The notes under the pieces were generated by a model. It was not told where the DNA came from and searched no databases. It saw only the letters and a list, made by a program, of their open reading frames with translations. The position numbers and the translations under genes were made by a program. Shown here piece after piece: positions 24,673 through 34,226 of a stretch of DNA of 38,558 bases. This DNA is from Gemmatimonadota bacterium. Its GTDB lineage: Bacteria > Gemmatimonadota > Gemmatimonadetes > Longimicrobiales > Gaopeijiaceae. Each line of letters begins with the position of its first letter. Positions within the stretch are counted from its first letter, which is position 1. Location: the NCBI GenBank assembly GCA_027623325.1, contig JAQBXY010000029.1, positions 1 to 38,558 on the forward strand. Direction: 5' to 3'.

Positions 24673-26004
24673 ATGAGTTCCCGCGAGACGTTCGGCTCCC
24701 GAGCGGGGCTGCTTGCGACGATGATCGGCCTCGCGGTCGGCCTCGGGAACGTTTGGCGGTTCCCCTACATGGTCGGGGAGTTCGGTGGCGCGGCGTTCAT
24801 CCTCCTCTATCTGGTCATCGCGGCCCTTATCGGCGTCCCCGCCTTGATGGGGGAGTGGTCGCTGGGGCGTCACACGCGACTCGGAACGCTCGGCGCCTAC
24901 GAACGGATCGGCGTGCCCGGAGGCCGTTGGCTCGGGTGGGTGTTATGCGGAATCGTGTGGGCAGCGGTCGCGTACTACACGAACGCGATCGGCTGGGTCG
25001 TCTACCACGCTCTGGCGCAGCTCGGAACGGGCGTCGGCTTGGACATCGACGCCTCCGCGATCCTGCCTCCCGAGACGGGATTTTCAGGCAAGTCGATGAC
25101 GCTACAGGTCTTCTTCACTGCGCTGGTCCTCAGCGCAGAGGCTGCGGTCATCCTCAAGGGCGTACGGGGAGGCATAGAGAAGATCTCGAAGATCGTGACC
25201 CCGGTGCTCTTCGCGTCGCTGCTCATCGTCATCGTCCGTAGTGTGACGCTGCCGGGCGCCGACGAGGGGATACGATGGCTGTTGGCATTCGACCCCGGGG
25301 GCATCACACCGACGGTTGCGATCGCGGCACTCGGTCAGGTCGTCTTCTCCGTCGGGCTGGGCGGTACGCTCATGCTCGTCTACGGTTCGTACCTCGGTGC
25401 CGAGGCGAACATCCGATCCGACGCGATGTGGACCGTAATCGGCGACACGGGTGCGGGTCTCCTGGCGGGGCTGGCGATCTTTCCCGCCGTGTTCGCATTC
25501 GGGCTAGAGCCAGGGTCGGGCCCTGGCCTTCTCTTCGCGACGCTGCCACAGGTGTTCGCCGAGCTCCCGCTCGGTTGGGTGTTTGGCTTCCTCTTCTTCG
25601 GCGGGCTGTCGGGAGCAGCCCTTCTATCGGGCATCGCGGCCTACGAGGTGTTGGTCGCCGGATTCACGGACACGTTGGGCTGGACTCGACGTCGGGCGAC
25701 GTGGACGGTTTATGGAGTGTCCATTCTCCTCGCCCTCCCGCCGATGATCAACCTCGAGATCTTCGTGCCCTGGGATCTCACCTTTGGATCGGGGGGACAA
25801 ACCTTCGGGACACTCGTCTCCGTGCTGACCGTGGGATGGGTCATGAAACGGGCGACGCTCTTGGAACAGATTGCAGGACCCAACCCTTCCCCGTCCGATC
25901 TCGCGTTGGTGCGCTGGCTCCGATGGGTGGTGCCCACCGCGGTGTTCGCCGCCGCCATCTGGTGGCTGCTCACCGACGTACTGGGAGCAACGCAGGTAGC
26001 GTAG
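24673..26004 (+). CDS. Neurotransmitter:sodium symporter (NSS/SNF) family transporter
   Basis: Sodium-coupled amino-acid importer of the LeuT fold. The 443-residue protein shows the TM1 signature MIGLAVGLGNVWRFPYM at about 15-31, GVPALMGEWSLGRH and a TM6-8 region with FSVGLGGTLMLVYGSYLG. About eleven to twelve membrane helices. Substrate is likely an amino acid, by family knowledge. It sits between the PLP enzyme (28 bp upstream) and an FAD oxidoreductase (4 bp downstream), a set that could import and then transform the amino acid. Confidence 0.92.
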   Translation: MSSRETFGSRAGLLATMIGLAVGLGNVWRFPYMVGEFGGAAFILLYLVIAALIGVPALMGEWSLGRHTRLGTLGAYERIGVPGGRWLGWVLCGIVWAAVAYYTNAIGWVVYHALAQLGTGVGLDIDASAILPPETGFSGKSMTLQVFFTALVLSAEAAVILKGVRGGIEKISKIVTPVLFASLLIVIVRSVTLPGADEGIRWLLAFDPGGITPTVAIAALGQVVFSVGLGGTLMLVYGSYLGAEANIRSDAMWTVIGDTGAGLLAGLAIFPAVFAFGLEPGSGPGLLFATLPQVFAELPLGWVFGFLFFGGLSGAALLSGIAAYEVLVAGFTDTLGWTRRRATWTVYGVSILLALPPMINLEIFVPWDLTFGSGGQTFGTLVSVLTVGWVMKRATLLEQIAGPNPSPSDLALVRWLRWVVPTAVFAAAIWWLLTDVLGATQVA

Positions 26005-26008
26005 AGCG

Positions 26009-27436
26009 GTGACTGAATTCGATGCTGTCGTCGTCGGGGCGGGCCCGAATGGGCTAGCAGCTGGCATCGAGCTCCAGCGGAACGGGCTGTCCGTGCTCAT
26101 CCTTGAAGCCAACGATACCGTGGGAGGTAGTGCGCGCACCGAGGAACTGACGCTTCCCGGTTTCCGACATGATGTCGGCTCCGCAGTGTACCCGCTTGGC
26201 ATAGGCTCACCGTACTTCTCCTCGCTCCCCCTCCGAGATCACGGTCTCGAGTGGGTGCATCCGCCGGTGCCGCTGGCCCACCCCCTCGACGGCGACCGAG
26301 CCGTACTCCTGAATCGTAGTCTCGATACCACGGCGCAGGCCCTGGGAGACGACGAAGACCGCTACCGACGACTCGTGAGCCCGTTTGTGGAGAGGTGGCC
26401 CGAGTTTGCGAAGCACGTCCTGGACACCCCGCTGCGACCGCCGCGATCTCCGCTGTTGATGGCGCTCTTCGGCCTGCGGGCGATGACGCCGACGACTCGC
26501 CTCGCGCGCCGCTTCAGCACGGAAGGCGCGCGCGCGCTGTTGGCCGGTAATGCGGCCCATGCAGGCGTCCCGCTGGAGCGGGCGTTGCCCAGCGCTGTCG
26601 GGGTGACCCTCATGGCGGCCGGACACGCCGTCGGATGGCCCGTGCCGCGCGGCGGTGCAGGCGAACTGACCAGGGCGCTGGCTTCGTTGTTCGCGTCCCT
26701 GGGCGGTACGCTCGAAACAGGGGTCCGGATCGGTTCGCTCGACGAGCTGCCCCGCAACCGTGCCGTCCTCCTCGCCCTCACCTACCGACAGGTAGCTGAG
26801 GTAGCCGGCCAACGCCTACCCGTGCGGTACACCTCGGCGCTGCGAGGGTGGAAGTACGGTCCCGGAGCGTTCAAGGTGGATTGGGCCCTCGACGGTCCCA
26901 TTCCGTGGGCCGCGGGCGGAGTGGACCAGGCCGCGACGGTCCACGTCGGCGGCACGATCGAGGAGATCGCGGAGGCCGAGAGGGCTCCTTGGCAGGGAGT
27001 CGTGGCCGAGCGGCCCTTCGTGTTGCTCGCCCAGCCGTCGTTATTCGACACGACGCGCGCTCCCCCGGGCCAACACACGGCGTGGGCGTACTGCCATGTG
27101 CCGAACGGATGGGATGGCGACGCGACCGACAGGATCGAAGCCCAAATCGAACGTTTCGCCCCCGGCTTCTCGCAGAGGATCCTAGCGCGCTCGACCCACG
27201 GGCCGCGTGAGCTTCAGGCCTGGAACGCGAATCTCATGGGTGGCGACGTCAACGGCGGAGCGCTCACGCTGGACCAGGCGCTCGGACCGGCACGGTGGAC
27301 CCGTCACCCGTGGAGCACACCGGTACAGGATCTCTACGTGTGCTCGGCGTCGGCCCCGCCCGGGGGGGGTGTCCACGGGATGAGCGGTTACCACGCTGCT
27401 CGCGAGGCTCTGCGGAGGACGTTCGGACGAACCTGA
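26009..27436 (+). CDS. Phytoene dehydrogenase-like FAD oxidoreductase
   Basis: FAD-dependent amine oxidase/carotenoid desaturase-like enzyme (COG1233 style), 475 residues. The dinucleotide motif VVVGAGPNGLAAGIEL starts at residue 6, followed by LILEANDTVGGSARTEEL and HDVGSAVYPLG; the C-terminal FAD motif is the GGGVHGMSGYHAA segment near 455. GTG start, 4 bp behind the NSS transporter. No carotenoid genes are nearby, so desaturation of a carotenoid is not implied. It converges on the YchF-like gene with an 11-bp gap. Confidence 0.87.
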   Translation: MTEFDAVVVGAGPNGLAAGIELQRNGLSVLILEANDTVGGSARTEELTLPGFRHDVGSAVYPLGIGSPYFSSLPLRDHGLEWVHPPVPLAHPLDGDRAVLLNRSLDTTAQALGDDEDRYRRLVSPFVERWPEFAKHVLDTPLRPPRSPLLMALFGLRAMTPTTRLARRFSTEGARALLAGNAAHAGVPLERALPSAVGVTLMAAGHAVGWPVPRGGAGELTRALASLFASLGGTLETGVRIGSLDELPRNRAVLLALTYRQVAEVAGQRLPVRYTSALRGWKYGPGAFKVDWALDGPIPWAAGGVDQAATVHVGGTIEEIAEAERAPWQGVVAERPFVLLAQPSLFDTTRAPPGQHTAWAYCHVPNGWDGDATDRIEAQIERFAPGFSQRILARSTHGPRELQAWNANLMGGDVNGGALTLDQALGPARWTRHPWSTPVQDLYVCSASAPPGGGVHGMSGYHAAREALRRTFGRT

Positions 27437-27447
27437 CGGGGTCGCGA

Positions 27448-28488
27448 CTAGACGTTGAACCTCACGTTCATGATGTCACCGTCCTGCACGATGTACTCCT
27501 TGCCTTCCACCTGGAGCTTCCCCGCGTCCTTCACTGCGACTTCCGAGCCGAACTCAATGAACACCTCGTAGGGCGTGACCTCGGCGCGAATGAATCCACG
27601 CTCCAGGTCCGAGTGGATGCGGCCGGCCGCCTTCCGAGCGTTGAAGCCTTTCCTGATCGTCCAGGCGCGCACTTCGTCCTTGCCCACCGTGAAGTACGAG
27701 ATGAGGTCCAAAAGCCCATACGCGGTGCGGATAAACCGCGCCAACGCGGACTCCGAGAGGCCGAGGTCGGCCAGGAAGTCCTTCTGATCCGCAGGGTCCA
27801 TGCCCGCGATTTCCGACTCGATACTCGCCGAGAGCGTCAGCCCCGCGGCGTCCAGCTCCGCGATCCGGGCCGACAGGTCGTCCGGCATCGGCTCAACGGC
27901 TCGGTCCTCTCCGCGATTCACCGCGACCAGGAGGGGCCTGTCTGAGAGGATGCCGAAGCCCTTCAGGTACTTCCGGTCCAGCTCGGCGTCCGAAAGCGTC
28001 CGGATCGCCCGTTCTTTCTCCAGCACCGACGTCATGAGCTCGAACGCCGCGATCTCACCAGCGTCGCCCCTCTCCTTCTTCGCGCGTGCGAGTCGTTTCT
28101 CGATGATCTCCATGTCCGCGAAGATGCATTCGGTGTGAAACGACTCCAGGTCGGCGAGAGGATTCGCTTCGCCCTCGACCGCCGGGTTGTCGAAGTCTCG
28201 AATGACCAGGCAAAGAGCCTCCTGGTCGCGGATCTGCTGCAGTCCGCGCGGAGACAACCCTCTCTTGTCCGAGCCGTGCTCACCCGGAACGTCGCAGAAG
28301 CTCATCTCTGCGTACGTCGTCTTCTTCGGCGAGAAGATGCGGGACAATGCGTCGATGCGCGCGTCGGGTACGCGGACCGACCCAAGCCGCACTTCGCCTC
28401 CGAACCCGACCGGGACGTCGAGGCCGGTCATCGCGTTGAAGACGGTAGTCTTCCCGGAACCGGCGAAACCCACGAGTCCGATCTTCAT
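27448..28488 (-). CDS. YchF-like P-loop NTPase with C-terminal TGS domain
   Basis: A 346-residue Obg/YchF-family protein. The P-loop reads GFAGSGKTTVFNAMTG (7-22) rather than the usual YchF GLPNVGKST, Walker B is FCDVPGEHG, and the NKxD-like motif is altered to VAVNRGED. The C-terminal TGS/DUF933 part ends GKLQVEGKEYIVQDGD and NVRFNV. These changes suggest a divergent YchF paralogue, not the housekeeping copy. AGGAG precedes the ATG. It lies 23 bp downstream of the symporter gene. YchF binds ribosomes and hydrolyses ATP; whether this copy does is unknown. Confidence 0.8.
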   Translation of the reverse strand: MKIGLVGFAGSGKTTVFNAMTGLDVPVGFGGEVRLGSVRVPDARIDALSRIFSPKKTTYAEMSFCDVPGEHGSDKRGLSPRGLQQIRDQEALCLVIRDFDNPAVEGEANPLADLESFHTECIFADMEIIEKRLARAKKERGDAGEIAAFELMTSVLEKERAIRTLSDAELDRKYLKGFGILSDRPLLVAVNRGEDRAVEPMPDDLSARIAELDAAGLTLSASIESEIAGMDPADQKDFLADLGLSESALARFIRTAYGLLDLISYFTVGKDEVRAWTIRKGFNARKAAGRIHSDLERGFIRAEVTPYEVFIEFGSEVAVKDAGKLQVEGKEYIVQDGDIMNVRFNV

Positions 28489-28511
28489 GTGGCTCCTGGT
28501 GCTCGCCTATG

Positions 28512-29804
28512 TCACCCTTGGGCGGCTCCGCCCAAAGCCAGTTCGGGAGCGAGCGTCTCGCCCTCGGTCTTGGCGATGAACGCCGCGCAAGTCAGGTCGC
28601 CTGTCACGTTCACCGATGTCCGGATCATGTCCAAGATTCGGTCCACGCCCAGGATCAACGCGATGCCTGCCTGCACGTGCTGGCCCATGCCCACGGAATT
28701 CAGAACGATGATCAAGGTGATGATGCCCGCCGACGGCACACCCGCTGCGCCCACGGACGCGAGCGTAGCGGTCAGCACGACGATCAGTTGATCCGCGAGG
28801 CTCAGGTCGATGCCGTAGATCTGCGCGATGAACATGACCGCGACGGCCTGATAGAGCGCCGTTCCGTCCATGTTGACCGTCGCGCCCAGCGGGAGCACAA
28901 AGCTCGCCACCTCGTTGGAGACACCGAGCTCATCCTCGGCGGTATCGATGGTAAGCGGGAGCGTGGCGTTCGACGAGGAGGTCGAAAACGCGAGGAGCGG
29001 GACGGCAGCGATTCGTTTGTAGAACGCCATCGGGTTCACCCGCGCGACGAAACGGAGGGCCAGGCTATACGTGCCGAAGGCATGTAGCATGAGCCCGAGG
29101 ACCACCACCAGGGTGTACATCAGGAGGCTCTGCAGGAGGTCGAAGCCGAAGTTCGACACCACCGCTGCGATCAAGACGAAGACGGCATACGGTGCGAGTT
29201 CCATGATCCAGTTGATGAGGACCATCGAGGCTTCGTTGATACCGTGGAAGAAATTGAGCACGGCGTCTCTTCGGTCAGGCTGGATAACCGTAAGTGCCGC
29301 GCCGAAACAGATCGTGAAGAAGATCAGAGAGAGCAGGTCCATCTCTGCGGCGGCCTGCACCGGGTTACGCGGGATGATGCTCATGAGCGTCTCCACCCAG
29401 CCCGGCGCCTGATCGGCAACGTCCATGCGCTCCAGCGCGGCGCCCCCGTAGCGAGTCGCCAGGTCGTCTCGCGTCGCCTCCGAGACCCCGGAGCCTGGCT
29501 TGAGTACGTTGGCGAGCCCGAGCCCGATCGTCACCGCGATCGCTGTCGTCGTCATGTAGAAGGCGAGGGTCTTGCCGCCAATGCGACCCAGCTTGCGCAG
29601 ATCGCCGAGCGACGCGGTACCCACGAGCAGACTCGCGACGACCAAGGGAATCACGATCATCGTGATGAGATTGATGAACGCGGTGCCCAGGGGCTCAAGC
29701 GAACTGAACAGATTCTGCAGCGGCTCGATTTCGAAATAGCCCGCCGCGCCGCCAAAGATGGCGCCCAGAACGAGTCCGATCAGGATCTTCGTGTAGAGCT
29801 GCAT
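28512..29804 (-). CDS. Dicarboxylate/amino acid:cation symporter (DAACS, GltP-like)
   Basis: Sodium- or proton-coupled transporter of glutamate, aspartate or C4-dicarboxylates. The 430-residue protein has the HP1 serine stretch STSSSNATLPLT, the NMDGTALY motif in TM7 and a Gly-rich TM2 region (GGAAGYFEI). Eight membrane helices plus two re-entrant hairpins are expected for the family. GAGGA lies six bases before the ATG at 29804. It is separated by 99 bp from the S9 peptidase upstream and by 23 bp from the YchF-like gene downstream. Confidence 0.93.
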   Translation of the reverse strand: MQLYTKILIGLVLGAIFGGAAGYFEIEPLQNLFSSLEPLGTAFINLITMIVIPLVVASLLVGTASLGDLRKLGRIGGKTLAFYMTTTAIAVTIGLGLANVLKPGSGVSEATRDDLATRYGGAALERMDVADQAPGWVETLMSIIPRNPVQAAAEMDLLSLIFFTICFGAALTVIQPDRRDAVLNFFHGINEASMVLINWIMELAPYAVFVLIAAVVSNFGFDLLQSLLMYTLVVVLGLMLHAFGTYSLALRFVARVNPMAFYKRIAAVPLLAFSTSSSNATLPLTIDTAEDELGVSNEVASFVLPLGATVNMDGTALYQAVAVMFIAQIYGIDLSLADQLIVVLTATLASVGAAGVPSAGIITLIIVLNSVGMGQHVQAGIALILGVDRILDMIRTSVNVTGDLTCAAFIAKTEGETLAPELALGGAAQG

Positions 29805-29903
29805 GCACTTCCTCGGTTGAATCTCTCCGGCTAGTCGCGCGACCAGAATAGTCCGCGGGTTATCCCAGCACCAGCACCTCGGCCCGCTCGATGACGTCGC
29901 CTT

Positions 29904-32111
29904 CTATGATACCGCAGCCGCACCATCACCCTTGAAGTGCTCTGCAAACCAGGAGACCATGCGCTGCCAGTGATCGTGGAAATCCGCCACTGAACTGGCT
30001 CGGCCCGCCCCGTGTCCTCCGGCAGTGTAGTGCACCCAGACGACCTCCTTCTCGAGTCGCCGGAGCGCGTAATACATCTCCCGCTGATTCGTGGCGGGGA
30101 CGTTCCAGTCGCCCTCTCCCGACAGCATGAGCAGTGGGGTGTCGATGCGGTCGGCGAACATGACAGCCGAGTGATCGATGTACTTCTGCGGCTGCTCCCA
30201 CAGTGTCGCGCCGATCCGATCCTGACCGTTCTCCGCCGCGGCATAATTGCGGGTGGTAATCTTCGGAGAGTCGCCGAGGAAGGAGATGATGTTCACCTTG
30301 CCAGACACGTTGGCAGCGGCGGCGAACCGATCGGTTTGCGTTATGAGCAAATTAGCCGCGTAACCACCGTAACTCTGTCCGTAGACACCGAGCTGATCTT
30401 CGTCCACGAGTCCGCGATCGATGAGCTTGTTGATCGCGCTCGGGACCGCCTTCAGCCACGCCTCGGCCGGGTACCCTTCCTCGAACTGCACGGACGGGCG
30501 GAATCCGAACCAGCCCTGCGCCGTGATGATGTTCATGTTCTCGTTGAACCCGTTGTCGAAGAACTGCTCGTAGATCTCGGCAACGAGCGGATACTTGCGA
30601 CTGGGGTCGTAATCGATCGGATAGTAGAGGATCCCGTAGAGCGTGTTTCCGTCTAGGTCGAGGTACTCCACCAGTTCGGTTCGTGAGACCGCCACGTCGT
30701 CGAGTTGCGGATTGAGTTCAGTGAGGCGGATGGGAGCGGCGGCACCCTCCAAGACGGCCCACACGTCTTCCGGCCGATCCCCATCCGACATCGAATACAC
30801 GATCGACGACGCGTCTGTGGAGAAGCTCCATCCGCGGTAGACGTTGGCGTCGAGGAGAACGTCCTCGACCTCGCCGGTGGCGACGTCGAGACGCTTCAGC
30901 CCGCGCTCCCAGCGATCCGCTGCGGAGTGCGAAAAGAAGACGTACCGTCCGTCCTCGCTCCAATGCTCCACGCTGCGCCGCGGCCGTTCGTCTTCTTCCT
31001 CCTCGAGAGCAAAGACTGTCTGCAGATCGCCAGCGGCGACATGCAGGACGTGCCAGCCCTTGGATGAGGTCAGGAAGAGATCTCGACCATCCGAGCTCCA
31101 GCGTTCCACGGAGTAGGCAACCTTCGCGGTGTCTCCCGGTAGGGTCCGGTGCCCCTCCGTCACATCGACCCCTTCTTCGTCGCCCAGGCGATGAACCCAC
31201 ACAGCCCCTTCTTTGGTGAAGGCGTAGGCGTCACGAGCGTCGTTCCATCGCGCGGTCACGCGCTCTTCGGATGGCGCGACGAGTTCGACCGGCTCCGAGC
31301 CGTCGAGAGTCAGGGCGTACAGGCCGTAGTCGGTTCCATCGCGTCCCGAGTACGAGGTCTTGGTGCGCACGCTCGTCGTGTAGGTCAGGCGGGCCCCATC
31401 AGGCGAGAAGCCGACACCTTGCGGCACAACGTCGGTGAGGAGTTCGCGCACGGCCCCATCCGAAACGGTCACGAGGGCGGTCGTCTGCTCGTTCGCGATA
31501 TTCCGGACACGATCCCACGCCAGAAAATCGTCTCGTGAGTCCTGAACGATGATCGGTGCGTCGGTCAGCGCGTGGAACGCCTCACTGGCTCGCTCGGCCC
31601 AGCCATCGGGCCGAAGCGTGAGGAGCAGGGTCCGTCCGTCCGGCGACCAGACGAGGGGTGACGAAGAGGCGATCGACTTATTGGTCCGGAGCCGGACCTC
31701 CCGTGTCGATCCCGGCCCAGCATCGAAGACATGAAGGGAGAAAGCCGCACCGTCGAAGGCGAGATAAGCCAGCTTCGTCCCGTCTTTCGACCACGTGAAA
31801 TCATCGACTTGGGCGGGCTGTTCATGCAGCCAGGTACGGAGGCCCGTGCGCGTGTCGATGACCATGGCCGTCGCGAGTGAGGGCCCCACATAGGTCGGAT
31901 CGCCGAAACGCATGTGATCGGTGTCGACTCTGCCCCGGCGCGTCCGGACGACGACGGCCACCCTGGCCCCATCTTCCGTCATGGCGGCGACCTGCGGCGA
32001 ACCCACATCGAGCGCAATCTCGGTGGTGAATCGAGCCTCCTGCGCTTCGAGGGGAATCACGAAGGCCATGACAAAGGCGAGGGCGGTCAACAAGGGTCGG
32101 CGATACAGCAT
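29904..32111 (-). CDS. S9-family (prolyl oligopeptidase-type) serine peptidase, secreted
   Basis: A 735-residue exported peptidase with a signal peptide (LLTALAFVMAFVIPLEAQ), an N-terminal WD40-like beta-propeller (about 30-470) and a C-terminal alpha/beta-hydrolase domain. The triad is Ser580 (YGQSYGGY), Asp668 (GEGDW) and His700 (GGHGAG). AGGAG sits five bases upstream of the ATG at 32111. It is 43 bp behind the kinase-like gene, on the same strand. It would cleave peptides outside the cytoplasm; together with the symporter next in line it could supply amino acids. The exact specificity is unknown. Confidence 0.9.
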   Translation of the reverse strand: MLYRRPLLTALAFVMAFVIPLEAQEARFTTEIALDVGSPQVAAMTEDGARVAVVVRTRRGRVDTDHMRFGDPTYVGPSLATAMVIDTRTGLRTWLHEQPAQVDDFTWSKDGTKLAYLAFDGAAFSLHVFDAGPGSTREVRLRTNKSIASSSPLVWSPDGRTLLLTLRPDGWAERASEAFHALTDAPIIVQDSRDDFLAWDRVRNIANEQTTALVTVSDGAVRELLTDVVPQGVGFSPDGARLTYTTSVRTKTSYSGRDGTDYGLYALTLDGSEPVELVAPSEERVTARWNDARDAYAFTKEGAVWVHRLGDEEGVDVTEGHRTLPGDTAKVAYSVERWSSDGRDLFLTSSKGWHVLHVAAGDLQTVFALEEEEDERPRRSVEHWSEDGRYVFFSHSAADRWERGLKRLDVATGEVEDVLLDANVYRGWSFSTDASSIVYSMSDGDRPEDVWAVLEGAAAPIRLTELNPQLDDVAVSRTELVEYLDLDGNTLYGILYYPIDYDPSRKYPLVAEIYEQFFDNGFNENMNIITAQGWFGFRPSVQFEEGYPAEAWLKAVPSAINKLIDRGLVDEDQLGVYGQSYGGYAANLLITQTDRFAAAANVSGKVNIISFLGDSPKITTRNYAAAENGQDRIGATLWEQPQKYIDHSAVMFADRIDTPLLMLSGEGDWNVPATNQREMYYALRRLEKEVVWVHYTAGGHGAGRASSVADFHDHWQRMVSWFAEHFKGDGAAAVS

Positions 32112-32154
32112 GGTGGCTCCTGGCGATCAGGATGGGGTGCAATCCGGGGGATCG

Positions 32155-33204
32155 TTATCCGGTAGGGCGGATTCTGCAGTCTCGGAGAAATCGACGATCC
32201 GCTCGCTCATCGGTCTCGATCGATTCGAAGAAGTCGGCAAGGTAGCTCACGGTTCGGCGCCGCGTCGCTTCCGTGAGTCCCGGAACATCGGTCCAGAGCT
32301 TCGTGATCTCGGTCGATGCCTCACGAAACCGTTCGAGAACAAGATGCGTGTTGAACGAATTTCCGCACCAACCCCGGTAAAGACGGTCCCGAACCGAAGC
32401 GAGGCCGTACACCGGATCTGGGGTCGCATACGGTGCATCGACGATACCGGCGATGTCGAAGTCGTAGGGCACGACGAGGGCGGCTCCTCCACGGTCGACG
32501 ATCTCGAAGTTGTGCCCGGCGACATCGGACCAATCCGTGTTGCCGATCATGTATTGGAAGATTCCGACCATCATCAACGACGTCGGGTCGAACGCGGCGG
32601 GCAGGAGGTTCTTACCCTCCTCGAGATCGAAGATGGTCGCCCCGAGTCGCGCAGCTAGTGCGTTGTCTTCCTCGATCAGGAATCCGATGCGGGTTTCGGG
32701 GGCGTTCTCCCGCCCCGTGTCGACGAAGGTGAGTCGGAGCAAGCGAGCGTGGAAGCTCTGGCTGCTCAGCAACTGATAGGTGCGATATGCGAGATACTCG
32801 GTCAGCACCAGGTCTTCGTAAGAGTCTCGACCCGGACGGCAGGAGGAAACGAGTTTCAGCTTGTCCTGCCCCTCGAAGACGGTCCCCTTCGCCGTCGAGG
32901 CGTCCACGTCGATGCGCAGGGGAGGGAACGAGCAGTTCGCGGGGTCGAGCCGGAACTCACCTCGGGTGCGGAGCTCGGCACCCACGTCGATGGTGCCTCC
33001 CCCAGCGTCGGGTGCCGTGATCAACGCGGCGCGATCCGGAGACGCTCGCCGATCGCCACGCAAAGCGGCGAAGTCCGCCGTGAGGGTGAGATCGAGGATC
33101 TCGTGCGAGGCGAATAGAGGTGCAGGACCCTCCTGGGCCTCCGCTCCCACGGGGATACCGACGGCCGCTCCCATCCCCAGCAGGGTCACCAGCACGGTCC
33201 TCAT
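32155..33204 (-). CDS. Secreted protein with a HipA/CotH-like kinase-fold signature
   Basis: A 349-residue protein with a signal peptide (VLVTLLGMGAAVGIPVGAEA). I do not recognise it as a named family, but three elements resemble atypical kinases: a lysine-rich strand (EGQDKLKLV, Lys115/117), a catalytic-loop-like FQYMIGNTDWSDVAGHN (Asp224, Asn232; compare GNTDRHxxN of HipA) and VPYDFDIAG (Asp248, Asp250). GAELRTRGEFR near residue 76 is also conserved-looking. Its start overlaps the ApbE stop as ATGA, so it is coupled to ApbE and NosR-like genes. Outside the cytoplasm it could be a pseudokinase or a phosphotransferase of the CotH type; this is inferred from motifs only. Confidence 0.6.
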   Translation of the reverse strand: MRTVLVTLLGMGAAVGIPVGAEAQEGPAPLFASHEILDLTLTADFAALRGDRRASPDRAALITAPDAGGGTIDVGAELRTRGEFRLDPANCSFPPLRIDVDASTAKGTVFEGQDKLKLVSSCRPGRDSYEDLVLTEYLAYRTYQLLSSQSFHARLLRLTFVDTGRENAPETRIGFLIEEDNALAARLGATIFDLEEGKNLLPAAFDPTSLMMVGIFQYMIGNTDWSDVAGHNFEIVDRGGAALVVPYDFDIAGIVDAPYATPDPVYGLASVRDRLYRGWCGNSFNTHLVLERFREASTEITKLWTDVPGLTEATRRRTVSYLADFFESIETDERADRRFLRDCRIRPTG

Positions 33205-34226
33205 GCCAGGTGTCGACCGAGACCCGAGCTCCGTACCCTGTCACCGCCTTTCGTGACGATGACACCTTCGGCCCCAGAAATGCGATCGATCAGCGCGACA
33301 CCGGCCTCCGGTCCGAGAACGAGTACGGCAGTGGACAGCGCATCGGCATCCATCGCGCTCCCCGTAACAATGCTGACGGAGCTCGTGTGAATCGGTGATC
33401 GCCCGGTCCGCGGGTCGATAATGTGATGGTGGCGCCGATCCTCGGTGAAGGACCGCATATAGTCTCCCGAGGTCGCGATGCACTCCCCGCCCAGCCGGGC
33501 GAGCCCGACATAGTCGTTGGCGACATGCGGGTCCTGGATCCCAATCGTCCAGGGGTCGGTCGCCGAGCCCGGCCCTCCTGTCGCCATATCCCCTCCCGCG
33601 TTCACCATGACCCGCTCCGAACCTCGCGCGACGAGCACATCGATCGTGCGGTCGACGATGTATCCCTTCGCGATGCCATCCAGCGTGACTGACATTCTCG
33701 CATCGTCGAACGAGATCACCTGATCGTCAACCTGTACCGCACGAAAATCGACGAGTTCGAGGGCGGCGTCCACTTCCGGGTCCGTCGGTGGCCCACCGCG
33801 GAGCCGGAACGAGCTCTCGTACAGATCGAGAAGGGGTGCGACGGTCACGTCGAAGGCTCCGTCCGACAAACGCGCGTACTCTGCTGAAGCAACGAGTAAC
33901 TCTACGAGTTCCGGCGGCGGTACCGCCAGTCGACCCGCGGCGTTGAGCCGACCCATCGGCGTGTCACTCCGGTGCCTACTGAGCACGTCCTCGAGGCGCT
34001 GCATCTCCTCCAGGGACGCCGCAACCATCTGGCGCGCTTCCTCCAACTCCGGGTGAACGACGGTGATCGTGACGACCGTACCCATGCGCGTCCGCGTCTC
34101 GCTGACACGGTGAAGCCCCGCCTGTCGGAGCACCCCCCAGACGAGGCTCCCGCCGAACGCCGCGGACACGCCCGCCACTGCCGTGATCCTCAGGGCATCT
34201 CGTCTGCCGATCGTCCGCTCAGACAC
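33201..34226 (-). CDS. apbE: FAD:protein FMN transferase (ApbE), Tat-like signal
   Basis: ApbE attaches FMN covalently to Thr/Ser in exported flavoproteins, using FAD. The 341-residue protein has RTRMGTVVTITV, LDGIAKGYIVD, VMVNAGGDMATGG and DPRTGRSPI, and the metal site DADALSTAVLVLG, all family hallmarks. The N terminus shows a twin-arginine motif (IGRRDALRITAVAG) with a membrane segment. GTG 34226 is chosen: it overlaps the NosR-like stop by 8 bp and has GGGAG upstream; a GTG at 34250 is possible. Its direct upstream partner, the NosR-like protein, has an FMN-binding domain and is the obvious target. Confidence 0.92.
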   Translation of the reverse strand: MSERTIGRRDALRITAVAGVSAAFGGSLVWGVLRQAGLHRVSETRTRMGTVVTITVVHPELEEARQMVAASLEEMQRLEDVLSRHRSDTPMGRLNAAGRLAVPPPELVELLVASAEYARLSDGAFDVTVAPLLDLYESSFRLRGGPPTDPEVDAALELVDFRAVQVDDQVISFDDARMSVTLDGIAKGYIVDRTIDVLVARGSERVMVNAGGDMATGGPGSATDPWTIGIQDPHVANDYVGLARLGGECIATSGDYMRSFTEDRRHHHIIDPRTGRSPIHTSSVSIVTGSAMDADALSTAVLVLGPEAGVALIDRISGAEGVIVTKGGDRVRSSGLGRHLA

